A stretch of DNA of 35,397 nucleotides from Gemmataceae bacterium (lineage in GTDB: Bacteria > Planctomycetota > Planctomycetia > Gemmatales > Gemmataceae). This document shows positions 24,822 to 32,592 of this stretch, in pieces; positions within the stretch are counted from its first letter, which is position 1, and the number at the start of each line of letters is the position of its first letter. The translations under genes and the position numbers were made by a program. The stretch is taken from the NCBI GenBank assembly GCA_025055215.1, contig JANWYO010000197.1, positions 1 through 35,397 of the forward strand. The letters are read 5' to 3'. Under the pieces are notes generated by a model that worked only from the letters and a program-made list of their open reading frames with translations, had not been told where the DNA came from and did no database searches.

Positions 24822-25347
24822 GCCACAAGGTGGGTGTCCGTGGAATTTCAGCGAGGCGAGGGTGTTGTGGCGGAGAGGGATCATTCGGTTTGCGCTTGCG
24901 CGAGGATGCGAGGCGCGTGATGGGCACGCAGCGAGCGCTCACGATTCAGCGATTGGCGGTCGCTGCATGCCGAGCGAACTTAACCAATGAATGCATGGGC
25001 GCGACGTGAGGAATCCGCGGCGGCCGAGGAAAAGCCACCGGTTGGAGCGCTCAGCGCTGACCCAAGCCGTACGCCCACCTAAGTTTCGCCTTTCTGCGAG
25101 TGGCTTCGACCCCCTGTGGCACAACCACGTAGCGAGTCTTTTCCGCCCCGCTTAGAACGAGCAAGCGGCGAGCGCGAAGCAACAAATCGGAGACGAAGGA
25201 GGAGGCTATCTTTTTCTCGTCGCTCTGAACCGGCCTTGTCCCGCTTGGCCGGCCAGGGACCGCGCGCCAGCCCAGTTCGATCCAGCGAATGTCGGCCTCG
25301 GCTGGCTCTGGGTCGGCCTTAGACCAAGACCGGCTAGCTCGTCCGGG
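24822..25347. other. Spacer with no supported gene
   Basis: Short open frames on both strands (for example 25116-25322 on + and 24939-25124 on -) have no ribosome binding site and no recognisable protein features. I see no repeats, RNA genes or mobile-element ends. Confidence 0.5.
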
Positions 25348-25830
25348 TCAAGCTTGCCAACCGCACTGGTGCAGCCAAGTGCGGAATTGTGCCTCACTTG
25401 GAAAGCGGACACTCATAAGGGCCACCAGCAAGAGAGCCACGATGATGTTCGCGATCACCCCGGTCAGGATGAAGACCGTTGTCAAAAGAAGAGCTGGGCC
25501 TTCCAAGAGCACGGTGGAGATAAGGACCTGGTTGCGGTACAGGAGCCATAACACGGCCTCAACCTCGGCATCCTTCGGCAGCGACGCGAGCCGAGCCTGG
25601 GCCGCTGCCTGAAGCCGAACGCGGATGACGGAACGAAGGATTAAGGCGCCGGCGGCCACGGCTAAGGCGCCGGGCGTCAGCAGGGATGGCTCGGCCGGCT
25701 GATCCGCAGCCCCTCCGGTCCCCAGTTTCAAGGCCAACAGGACAAACAGGCCGACCCCAGCCGTCGAGGCTGCCACGATGAACTGAAGCGGCTGCAATCC
25801 CGCCGTCTGAGCCGCGTTTCCCGCTGGCAT
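25348..25830 (-). CDS. Small multi-pass membrane protein, unknown function
   Basis: 160 residues from ATG 25830, which has GGGAGGG about 8 nt upstream. The longer frame to 26049 is rejected because it has no ribosome binding site and a low-complexity N-terminus. Hydrophobic segments: FIVAASTAGVGLFVLLALKL, PGALAVAAGALILRSVI, ISTVLLEGPALLLTTVFILT and VIANIIVALLLVALMSV, so about four membrane helices. A charged stretch (QARLASLPKDAEVEAVLWLL) lies between the second and third. The C-terminus is cytosolic-looking and short. No known family is recognised. It is transcribed divergently from the zinc-ribbon gene. Confidence 0.7.
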   Translation of the reverse strand: MPAGNAAQTAGLQPLQFIVAASTAGVGLFVLLALKLGTGGAADQPAEPSLLTPGALAVAAGALILRSVIRVRLQAAAQARLASLPKDAEVEAVLWLLYRNQVLISTVLLEGPALLLTTVFILTGVIANIIVALLLVALMSVRFPSEAQFRTWLHQCGWQA

Positions 25831-26096
25831 GGCGCCACCCTCCCGGCTGGCCGCCGCGGCGGCTGAGGCCGTCGGCAGGCCCTGGTTGCAATTAGTTCTC
25901 ACGGTTCGTGTAAGAATCGGTCCTCGCTTTTTCCGCAGGCGACGGGCCGGCCAAGAGTCTCCTCTCTCGATTGGCTTCTCCGGCAAGCGGTTATGATCTG
26001 GCGTCGTCGAAGGTGCCAACGATCGCTGATGTCGGCACGGGAGTTGCACCAGATCAGGGCGTTCCCCAAGTCCCAGAACGTCTCACGGAGACTGCC

Positions 26097-26330
26097 ATGC
26101 AAGTCGAACTGCGCTGTTGTCGGTGCCCGTGTCAATTTCATGTCGCCGCCGAAGGACTCGACTTGGCCAATCCCTGGTCAGCCGTCGGCGATGGCGAGAC
26201 GCTGGAAGACCACTTGTGGGCCAGTCTGCCCGAATGGGGAGAGACGCGGTGCCCGGAGTGCGGCGATGCCACCCATGTAAGCCAAGAGAGCTTGGGGCAG
26301 CTTTCGCGAGAGCTGTTGCTCCGCTGGTAG
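26097..26330 (+). CDS. Small zinc-ribbon-like protein
   Basis: 77 residues from ATG 26097; CGGAG sits about 8 nt upstream. Four or five cysteines form two knuckles, CCRCPC (7-12) and RCPECGD, about 45 residues apart, as in a zinc ribbon. The linker is acidic with Trp (ANPWSAVGDGETLEDHLWA). It could be a small nucleic-acid- or protein-binding module; nothing more can be said. It converges on the coiled-coil gene, with a terminator hairpin between them. Confidence 0.65.
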   Translation: MQVELRCCRCPCQFHVAAEGLDLANPWSAVGDGETLEDHLWASLPEWGETRCPECGDATHVSQESLGQLSRELLLRW

Positions 26331-26340
26331 TTGAAAGGGG

Positions 26341-26373
26341 GGCGTGACCCGCGCCCACGCTGCGGGTCACGCC
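26341..26373. terminator. Bidirectional 12-bp hairpin between convergent small genes
   Basis: GGCGTGACCCGC (26341-26352) and GCGGGTCACGCC (26362-26373) are perfect inverse complements with a 9-nt loop. The minus-strand stop codon at 26369-26367 lies inside the right arm. No T-run follows on either strand, so it acts as a terminator only if weak or Rho-assisted. Confidence 0.5.
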
Positions 26374-26717
26374 TCGCCCGGCGGTCCCTCCGGCGCGGTC
26401 GCCGGCTCCTGCGCCTGAGGCTCCGCCCACGTCTCCGGCTGACCGCGGTCGCGGATCAATTCGGCTGCCGCCCACAACGCCTTGGCCACAAACACCGCTT
26501 CCTCCGATTCGTGCTCGATGGCCTCGGCAAAGTCTTCGACCTCGCGGGCACAGGCTTCGCGCTCCTCGGCCAATTCGCGGCGAAGCTTCTCCACCTCGGC
26601 ACGCAGCCGATTCCGCTCTTCCCACAAGTCGATGACCGCATCGACCTTGACGACCATCCCGACCGGCTTCATCTGCATCACCTGAAACTCGGCCAGAAAT
26701 TCACCCCACGTCGCCAT
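26367..26717 (-). CDS. Small coiled-coil protein, unknown function
   Basis: 116 residues. ATG 26717 has a strong GGGAGG about 7 nt upstream. Residues about 32-70 form a charged coiled coil (DLWEERNRLRAEVEKLRREL, EEREACAREVEDFAEAIEHE), with a Pro/Glu/Ala-rich tail (ETWAEPQAQEPATAPEGPPG). No catalytic motif or membrane segment. The gene is supported by its ribosome binding site and amphipathic pattern rather than by a family match. Confidence 0.65.
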   Translation of the reverse strand: MATWGEFLAEFQVMQMKPVGMVVKVDAVIDLWEERNRLRAEVEKLRRELAEEREACAREVEDFAEAIEHESEEAVFVAKALWAAAELIRDRGQPETWAEPQAQEPATAPEGPPGEA

Positions 26718-26984
26718 GGGCGCCTCCCGGTTATGGTGGTTTTTCGCAGCCTACCCGGTCGGCCGATGCCGGTCCAGAGGGATTCCCGGACCCTCGGGCG
26801 GCCTTGGTCAACCGGCCCTCGGTACCGCCCAAGGGGCGTTCGGCCGGGCCTTTGGGTCATACAATGGCCTCGCGGCGGTCAGCGTTGCTGCACAAAACGC
26901 TCTGGCAGAACGTCGGCCCGCCGGGCAAAATAGGGTCGCCGTGACGGTTTCTCCCCTCTGTACTCAGGAAAGGACGTTTGATCC

Positions 26985-27809
26985 ATGTGGATGACTCTCG
27001 CCTTGGCCACGGCGATGAGCCTGGCCCCGGAACAGGCAGGGAGCCTGCGCCTGACCAATGTGCGCGCCACCTACGGCATGCAAGGTCCGATCCGTACCGA
27101 CAACAAAATCCTCCCCGGCGACGCCTACTTCGTGGCCTTTGACATGGAGAACGTCCGCGTCGATCCGATGGGGCGCGTCCTGTACACCATGGGGATGGAG
27201 GTCATCGACGCCAAGTCGGGCAAGGTGCTGTTCAAGCAAGATCCGCGGGACCTCGAGGCCCTGAATTCCCTGGGGGGCACGACGGTGCCGGCGTTCGCCC
27301 ACGTCACCGTGGGCCTCGACCATCCCCCGGGGCAGTTCAAGCTGCGCGTCACCGTCACGGATCGGGTGGCCAAGGCCACGCAGACCCTGGAGCAACCGTT
27401 CGAGGTACTGAAGCCGGACTTCGGCTTGGTGCGGTTGCAGCTCAGCGCCTTCTCCACCGACCAGACCCCGGAGCGGTTCTCCATGCCGCCGATCGGGGCG
27501 CCAGGGCAAATCGTCTGGGTCAACTTTGCTCTGGTCGGCTTCGGGCTGGACAGCAACAAAAAGCCGAACCTCGCCGTGGAAATGACCATCGTCGATGCGG
27601 AAACCGGCAAACCGACCCTGTCGGAGCCGTTCCGTGGCGCGGCCAACCAAGACATTCCCGAGAATTTCCGCGCCGTGCCGATGGCCTTCTTTGTGGCGCT
27701 CAATCGTCCAGGCAAGTATACGATCAGGCTCAAGGCCACCGACTTGATCTCGCGGAAGACCTCAGAATTGTCGTTCCCGTTCACCGTGTACAAGGTGCCG
27801 GCGAAGTGA
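26985..27809 (+). CDS. Exported beta-rich protein with two related halves, unknown function
   Basis: 274 residues. ATG 26985 follows AGGAAAGGA by about 11 nt. The N-terminus is a short signal-like leader (MWMTLALATAMSLAPEQAG). The rest is predicted beta-sandwich in two halves that share motifs. Each has a strand like ILPGDAYFVAFDMENVRVDP or APGQIVWVNFALVGFGLD, then EVIDAKSGK / TIVDAETGK, then a closing GQFKLRVTVTDRVAK / GKYTIRLKATDLIS. This looks like two Ig- or CARDB-like domains for binding or display. TACAAT at 26860-26865 could be a -10 box. It probably leads an operon with the TPR-YggX and PSP1 genes (gaps 66 and 24 bp). Confidence 0.8.
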   Translation: MWMTLALATAMSLAPEQAGSLRLTNVRATYGMQGPIRTDNKILPGDAYFVAFDMENVRVDPMGRVLYTMGMEVIDAKSGKVLFKQDPRDLEALNSLGGTTVPAFAHVTVGLDHPPGQFKLRVTVTDRVAKATQTLEQPFEVLKPDFGLVRLQLSAFSTDQTPERFSMPPIGAPGQIVWVNFALVGFGLDSNKKPNLAVEMTIVDAETGKPTLSEPFRGAANQDIPENFRAVPMAFFVALNRPGKYTIRLKATDLISRKTSELSFPFTVYKVPAK

Positions 27810-27875
27810 GGGGCCACGGGCCCACGGTGCCGGAGCGGAACAAATCAACGGACCTAAGACGAGGGGCGTCAAACG

Positions 27876-28481
27876 ATGAGCGCGTTGGACGAGCGAATCG
27901 CCCAGTTCCGGAAGATGGCCCAAGACGACCCCGACAATGAATTGGGGCATTTTCGGCTCGGCCAGCTCCTGATGGAAGCGGGCCAGCTGGACGAGGCGGT
28001 GCAATCTTTCCGCCGCACCCTCGAGTTGAGCCCACAGTTTTCCAAGGTCTACCAACTGCTGGGCCGCTGCCTGATTCAGCTCAACCAGAAAGAGGAGGCC
28101 ATCCGCGTCCTCCAAGAAGGGTGGAAGATCGCCGACGCCCGCGGCGACCATCTGCCGCGCGGCGAGATGGCCCGCATGCTCCTGGAGCTGGGAGCCGCCG
28201 TGCCCGAATCGAAAAAGGCCGATCCCGCCGTGGGCAGCGGCGGTTTCCGCTGCCAGCGGCCCGGCTGCTTCGTCGGCTCCCGCGCCCGGCAGCTCCCGGC
28301 GCCGCCGATGAAAGACGACCTCGGCCAACTCATCTACCAGACCATCTGCGCCGATTGCTGGAACCTCTGGCTTCGTGACTACAGCGTCAAAGTCATCAAC
28401 GAGCTGCGGCTCGACCTGAGCACGGAGTTCGGCCAGGAAGAATACGATAAGTACATGCGTGGTTTTTTCGGCCTGGAGTAA
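27876..28481 (+). CDS. TPR - YggX (Fe2+-trafficking protein) fusion
   Basis: 201 residues. Residues about 5-100 are tetratricopeptide repeats (GHFRLGQLLMEAGQLDEAVQ, VYQLLGRCLIQLNQKEEAIR). Residues about 118-200 resemble YggX, the small protein linked to iron trafficking and oxidative protection of Fe-S clusters: a Cys in CQRPGCFVG, then the YggX-typical DDLGQLIYQTICADCWNLWL and VKVINELRLDLSTEFGQEEY. YggX is normally a stand-alone protein of about 90 residues, so the TPR fusion suggests docking to a partner. Cysteines at QRPGC, CQRP and ICADC are candidate iron or cluster ligands. It is followed 24 bp later by the PSP1 gene. Confidence 0.85.
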   Translation: MSALDERIAQFRKMAQDDPDNELGHFRLGQLLMEAGQLDEAVQSFRRTLELSPQFSKVYQLLGRCLIQLNQKEEAIRVLQEGWKIADARGDHLPRGEMARMLLELGAAVPESKKADPAVGSGGFRCQRPGCFVGSRARQLPAPPMKDDLGQLIYQTICADCWNLWLRDYSVKVINELRLDLSTEFGQEEYDKYMRGFFGLE

Positions 28482-28505
28482 GCCCCGACCTGTCCCTCGG
28501 TCGCC

Positions 28506-29138
28506 ATGAACACGGTGGAATACCTGGTGAGCCTGGGTGCGGCCGGCCGACTCGGCCGTTGCCGCGCTGCGTCCGCCCACTCTTACGGCCGCGGCGATCG
28601 CGTCATTGTCCGCACGGCCTGGGGGCTGGAGGTCGGCACCGTCTTGGGGCTTGCCACGGATCGCCATGCCCAGTGGTTGCCGAAAACCGACACTGCCGAC
28701 CTCCTGCGGCTAATCACGCTGGAAGACGAAGGAACTGTTCAAGCCAGGCGGGAACTGGGAAATCACATCTTCGACGATGCCACGGAGCACATCAGGCGCT
28801 CGGGCCTTCCACTGGCCCTCCTCGACGTGGACATCACTTTCGACGCCTCGCACGCCCTGGTGTACCATGTATCGTGGGAACCGTTCGATCCAAGGCGTCT
28901 GGTCGAACCGCTGTCAACCCGTTGGGGAGTCTCGTTGGCCCTCCACGACTTGGCGGCCGCGTCGGAAAGCGGCTGCGGCCGGCCCGGTTGCGGTCAGGGG
29001 GGCGGCGGGTGTACTAGTTGCCAGAAGGGAGGTTGCGCCACGGGCTGCGGTTCGGCCGCCCAGGCTCGTCAGGTGCACGATTATCTGGCCCACCTTCGAC
29101 CACCCCGCGAGACGGCCGGCCGAGTGCCGTTGTTGTGA
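28506..29138 (+). CDS. PSP1-domain protein with a six-cysteine cluster (RicT/YaaT-like)
   Basis: 210 residues. Residues about 25-150 resemble the PSP1 C-terminal domain of RicT/YaaT: YGRGDRVIVRTAWGLEVGTVL, TVQARRELGNHIFDDATEHI, LALLDVDITFDASHALVYHV. A Gly/Cys-rich tract (157-182) carries six cysteines in GCGRPGCGQG, GGCTSCQKGGC and ATGCGS. It is a likely metal or Fe-S site, comparable in position to the cysteines of RicT, which belongs to an Fe-S-containing complex that modulates RNase Y in Bacillus subtilis. Here RNase Y is encoded about 15 kb away. There is no clear ribosome binding site, consistent with translational coupling to the YggX fusion 24 bp upstream. Confidence 0.8.
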   Translation: MNTVEYLVSLGAAGRLGRCRAASAHSYGRGDRVIVRTAWGLEVGTVLGLATDRHAQWLPKTDTADLLRLITLEDEGTVQARRELGNHIFDDATEHIRRSGLPLALLDVDITFDASHALVYHVSWEPFDPRRLVEPLSTRWGVSLALHDLAAASESGCGRPGCGQGGGGCTSCQKGGCATGCGSAAQARQVHDYLAHLRPPRETAGRVPLL

Positions 29139-29169
29139 CTTCGCGCCAGGGTTGACCTTTCCTGCAATC

Positions 29170-29198
29170 TGGACAGTGCGTTGCTGTTGACTTAGAAT
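29170..29198 (+). promoter_or_regulatory. Sigma70-like promoter upstream of the kinase gene
   Basis: TGGACA (29170-29175), exactly 17 nt, then TAGAAT (29193-29198): each box matches consensus at 5 of 6 positions. Transcription would start near 29205, leaving a leader of about 44 nt before the ATG at 29249. This is the best promoter seen in the window. Confidence 0.55.
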
Positions 29199-29248
29199 CA
29201 CGCATTCAGGCGCAGCCGCACACCCACACTCAGATCAACAGGCCCCCG

Positions 29249-30571
29249 ATGGGACAGGGGATCGAATCGAGCACGCACCCGTCCGCCACGTTCGCGCAGG
29301 CCATCCTCCGCAGCGGCTTGCTTGATCGTGACGCCTTGAGGGCCGTGGTGCAAAGCGCGCCACCTGACCGATTGGCGACACCCCAGCTGTTCGCCGATTA
29401 CTTGGTGGCGATCGGCAAGTTGTCGCGGTTCCAGGCCAACAAACTCCTCAAAGGTGCCGTCATCGGCCTGGTGCTGGGGCCGTACCACATCCTGGCACCG
29501 ATCGGCAAGGGGGGCATGGGTTCTGTGTACCTGGCGCGCGACAGCCGCAACCAGCAGCTCCTGGCCTTGAAAATCCTGCCGCCCAAGCGGGCCCGCACCG
29601 AAGAGCGGCTCCGGGCCCGCTTCCTGCGCGAGATGGAAATGTGCCAGCGCGTCGCTCACCCCCACCTGACGCAAACCTACGAGGTCGGCCAGCACCTCGG
29701 CGTTTACTACATCGCGATGGAATTCATCCCTGGTCAGACGCTCCATCGCCTGGTCCGCGACCAGGGTCCACTCAGCGTGCCGCGGGCCGCCCGCTTATTT
29801 GTCGAGGTGGCTTCCGGGTTGGAGCATGCGCACCAGCAGGGGTTGATCCATCGCGACCTGAAACCCTCCAACATCATGATTACCCCCAACGACCACGCCA
29901 AGATCCTCGACCTGGGCCTGGCATTGATGGACAACGAAGAAATCAGCGACCGGTCGATCGTGGGGGGCCATCGATACATCGTGGGCACGATGGACTACGT
30001 CGCCCCGGAGCAAGCGGAAAACTCGGCTGCCGTGGATCCGCGCTGCGACGTGTATTCGCTGGGTTGCACGCTGTACTATGCGCTAACGGGTCAGCCCCCG
30101 TTCCCGGGGGGAACGTCGTTGCAGAAGATTCGGCGGCACCTGACCGAGGAGCCGACGCCGATCACCGAGCTGAATCCGACGGTGCCGATCGAGTTTGTGC
30201 GGCTGGTGCAATGGCTGATGGCGAAAAAGCCGGCGCGGCGGCCGGCCTCGGCCGCCGCCGTCCGCGAGGCCCTGCTTCCCTGGGCCGGTCAGGCCCCGGT
30301 GGCCGCCATCGACCAGGCGGGCGATGCCGCGTATCAGCGGGCCGTGGCGACGCTTCAGGAGGTGGACGCCGAGCCGGAGCAGCTGTGGGAGGTGATCGTC
30401 GGCGCCCATCTCGGCGCCGTCAGCCCGCCGCCCGCCGCGCCGCCGCGCCGCATTCGACTGAAAGGGACGCTGCCGTTCTGGCTCGATTTTCTCATGCCTG
30501 TCGGCCTGGGGAGCCTGGTGCTGACCGGATTCTGGTATCTCATCTTTCGCTGGCTTGTGGCACGATGGTAA
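29249..30571 (+). CDS. Membrane Ser/Thr protein kinase
   Basis: 440 residues. The N-terminal extension (about 12-80: FAQAILRSGLLDRDALRAVV, YLVAIGKLSRFQANKLL) is the type found on many planctomycete kinases. The Hanks-type catalytic domain follows: Gly loop GKGGMGSVY (86-94), Lys108 (ALKIL), HRDLKPSNI (201-209), DLG at 221-223 in place of the usual DFG, APEQ (252-255) and YSLGCTLYYALTG. One C-terminal membrane helix (about 413-436: FLMPVGLGSLVLTGFWYLIF) tethers it with the kinase domain cytosolic and almost no extracellular sensor. Its last codons overlap the start of the YgfZ-like gene by 7 nt, suggesting co-expression. A promoter candidate lies at 29170. The target is unknown. Confidence 0.94.
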   Translation: MGQGIESSTHPSATFAQAILRSGLLDRDALRAVVQSAPPDRLATPQLFADYLVAIGKLSRFQANKLLKGAVIGLVLGPYHILAPIGKGGMGSVYLARDSRNQQLLALKILPPKRARTEERLRARFLREMEMCQRVAHPHLTQTYEVGQHLGVYYIAMEFIPGQTLHRLVRDQGPLSVPRAARLFVEVASGLEHAHQQGLIHRDLKPSNIMITPNDHAKILDLGLALMDNEEISDRSIVGGHRYIVGTMDYVAPEQAENSAAVDPRCDVYSLGCTLYYALTGQPPFPGGTSLQKIRRHLTEEPTPITELNPTVPIEFVRLVQWLMAKKPARRPASAAAVREALLPWAGQAPVAAIDQAGDAAYQRAVATLQEVDAEPEQLWEVIVGAHLGAVSPPPAAPPRRIRLKGTLPFWLDFLMPVGLGSLVLTGFWYLIFRWLVARW

Positions 30572-31524
30572 CGCAACCTTCCAGCGTCGTGAGCGAATAC
30601 GAGCACGCCCGGCGACACGCGGCCCTGTTCGATCTCACCGGCCGCGGTCAGATCGAGGTGGTCGGTCCGGATGCCGCGGCCTTCCTGCACAACCTCTGCA
30701 CGAACGACATCAAAAACCTCCCGATCGGCAGCGCCTGCGAGGCGTTTTTCTGCAATGCCAAGGCCCGGGTGATCGCCTATACCCTCGTCTACCGCAGCAG
30801 CCCGGATCAATTTTGGGTCGATGTCGCACCAGGCCGGAACGACACGCTTTACCGTCACCTCGACCATTACCGGATCAGTGAGCAAGTGGAGCTGATCGAC
30901 CGCACGGATGAATTCGGTGTGCTCCATCTGGCTGGCCCCAAAGCTCCGACGCTGCGCGACATCATGCCCGGGGAGGCTGGTGGGCAGGTCCGGCGGCACG
31001 AGCCGCTCGGCCTGCCGGGTTTTGACATGGTCTTGCCGCGGAGCCAGATCCCGGGGGTGCGGGATCGGCTCCTCGCCGCGGGGGCGGCGCCCGCCAGCCT
31101 GGAGACGTACCGCATGTTGCGGATCGAAGCCGGCACCCCGGTCGATGGCGAAGAGATCGACGCGGATCGCTTTGTCGTGGAGGTGGGCCGCGGATCGAGT
31201 GCGATCTGCCCCACCAAAGGCTGTTACCTGGGCCAAGAGCCGATCGTCATGGCCCGCGACCGGGGCCACGTCAATCGACAGCTGCTGGGTTTGCGCTTCG
31301 CCGACGACGCCCCAGTCCTAGCCGGCGCGATGGTGCGTCGCGGCTCCGAAGAGGTGGGCACGGTCATGTCGGCCGTTCGCTCGCCCGCGTTGGGCGTGAC
31401 CATTGCCCTGGCATACTTGCGGCGGGGGTGTCAAGAACCCGGGACGGCCGTCGAGGTCGTGACGCCCGGGGGAACTCGCGCGGCGGTCGTGGCTTCGTTG
31501 CCCTTCGTCGGCTCGCCGGCGTGA
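30565..31524 (+). CDS. YgfZ/GcvT-like folate-binding protein
   Basis: 319 residues. The frame is open further upstream, but that part lies under the kinase gene; ATG 30565 overlaps the kinase stop by 7 nt. The YgfZ signature KGCYLGQE (218-225, Cys220) is intact, with the GcvT-type N-terminal block LFDLTGRGQIEVVGPDAAAF, LHNLCTNDI, and a middle RMLRIEAGTPVDGEEIDADR. YgfZ binds tetrahydrofolate and helps assemble or repair certain Fe-S enzymes such as MiaB. This fits the nearby YggX fusion and Cys-rich PSP1 genes. The C-terminal 31 codons overlap the oppositely oriented protease gene. Confidence 0.9.
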   Translation: MVTQPSSVVSEYEHARRHAALFDLTGRGQIEVVGPDAAAFLHNLCTNDIKNLPIGSACEAFFCNAKARVIAYTLVYRSSPDQFWVDVAPGRNDTLYRHLDHYRISEQVELIDRTDEFGVLHLAGPKAPTLRDIMPGEAGGQVRRHEPLGLPGFDMVLPRSQIPGVRDRLLAAGAAPASLETYRMLRIEAGTPVDGEEIDADRFVVEVGRGSSAICPTKGCYLGQEPIVMARDRGHVNRQLLGLRFADDAPVLAGAMVRRGSEEVGTVMSAVRSPALGVTIALAYLRRGCQEPGTAVEVVTPGGTRAAVVASLPFVGSPA

Positions 31525-32498
31525 GTCAACACCAGCGCCAAGGTGGCCACTGCATTGAAGAGGCTGTGCAGGACGAACGGCGCCACGAGGCTTTGCGTCC
31601 GCCAGGCGAGCCAGCCTAACGCCAGGCCGAGCACAAACAGCGGCACCGGGGTCGGCCAGACGAAAGCGTGCGACACGGCGAAGAGGAGGGCGGTGCCCAA
31701 CAGGCCACGGGCCACTTCGGCCCGCGGCAGCCAGCGGCGCACCAGCAGCGGGGCCAAGGCATACAGCGGCACAAGGGCGAGGACGAAAGCCAACGGCAAC
31801 AACTCTATGATGATGGCCGAAATGTCCTGTCGCCGGAGCGCTTCCTCCAGCCGGGGCCGACTCAGCAAGGCGAACACCGCGGAACCGATCAAGGCGGCGA
31901 CGCCGCCCTGGGAACGGCAAATGAACCAGGGCTGAAGGACACCTCGAAAGAGGAGTTCTTCCAATGCCGGCGCCGCCGCCAGGGCCGTCACCGCCAGTAA
32001 TCCCCACTCCGCAGGAGTCAGGCCTGCTCGGGCGTAACGCTCCAGCGGATGGACCTCAGGTTCACCCGGGAACAACTCGGCATGGACGTAGCTGACTAGC
32101 CCGTGCAGCACGAGCACCGACGGAGTCACGAGCAACCAGGCGAGGCAGCCGAGCCGGGCATTGGGGAGGAAGCGACGACACGTCACGCCAAGTTGATAGG
32201 GTCGCGTCCCACTGAGCCGGTAGAGGCAGAAGAGGACCAACGCCGCCTGCACGGGCGCGGCCAGGACAACGCCCCAAAGCTCTCCCTCGCTGTGGCCCGG
32301 AAGGCCAATGGCGCCGCGGACCAACCCGGGGACAAGGAGGACAATCACGACGGCGAGGAGCGCTTCGGGCCCTGACCAGGGGACAGCCCGCACGCGCTGC
32401 GGGGGAAGGAGCGGGCGGGGGTCGAGCCAGCGGCAAAAGAGGACGGTGGCGGCAGCGAGCGCCGCCACCGTCAACCAGGCGATGATCTCCGAGGCCAC
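31431..32498 (-). CDS. CPBP family intramembrane metalloprotease
   Basis: 355 residues, GTG start at 32498 with GGGAG about 9 nt upstream. Several membrane helices. The CPBP (CAAX/bacteriocin-processing) signatures are present: the glutamate pair with Arg in APALEELLFRGVLQPW, and the histidine motifs FAVSHAFVWP and PFVLHSLFNAVATL. The family cleaves within membranes or processes prenylated or peptide substrates; the substrate here is unknown. The C-terminal tail (HAGEPTKGNEATTAARVPPG) is low in hydrophobicity and is encoded opposite the end of the YgfZ gene, a 94-bp convergent overlap. It is divergent from trpC. Confidence 0.92.
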   Translation of the reverse strand: MASEIIAWLTVAALAAATVLFCRWLDPRPLLPPQRVRAVPWSGPEALLAVVIVLLVPGLVRGAIGLPGHSEGELWGVVLAAPVQAALVLFCLYRLSGTRPYQLGVTCRRFLPNARLGCLAWLLVTPSVLVLHGLVSYVHAELFPGEPEVHPLERYARAGLTPAEWGLLAVTALAAAPALEELLFRGVLQPWFICRSQGGVAALIGSAVFALLSRPRLEEALRRQDISAIIIELLPLAFVLALVPLYALAPLLVRRWLPRAEVARGLLGTALLFAVSHAFVWPTPVPLFVLGLALGWLAWRTQSLVAPFVLHSLFNAVATLALVLTHAGEPTKGNEATTAARVPPGVTTSTAVPGS

Positions 32499-32536
32499 GG
32501 ACCGGCGCTCCCTACGATCTGTCCAACCCTGGAAGC

Positions 32537-32555
32537 CGGCTGTATCCTACAGCCG
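32537..32555. promoter_or_regulatory. 8-bp inverted repeat in the divergent CPBP-trpC spacer
   Basis: CGGCTGTA (32537-32544) and TACAGCCG (32548-32555) are perfect inverse complements around TCC. At 19 bp with this spacing it could be an operator or a leader hairpin for trpC, whose ATG is about 38 bp downstream. No leader peptide with tandem Trp codons is visible. Confidence 0.35.
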
Positions 32556-32592
32556 AGCCGTTGCCCGGACCAGCCGCCCGAGGCCTTGCCGC

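Noticed and set aside
24939-25322. Small frames in the spacer after the metal efflux operon
   Set aside because: Arg/Ser-rich translations with no start signal. No support for a gene.
29641-30564. Upstream extension of the YgfZ frame
   Set aside because: It is an out-of-frame reading of the kinase gene. The YgfZ domain begins right after ATG 30565.
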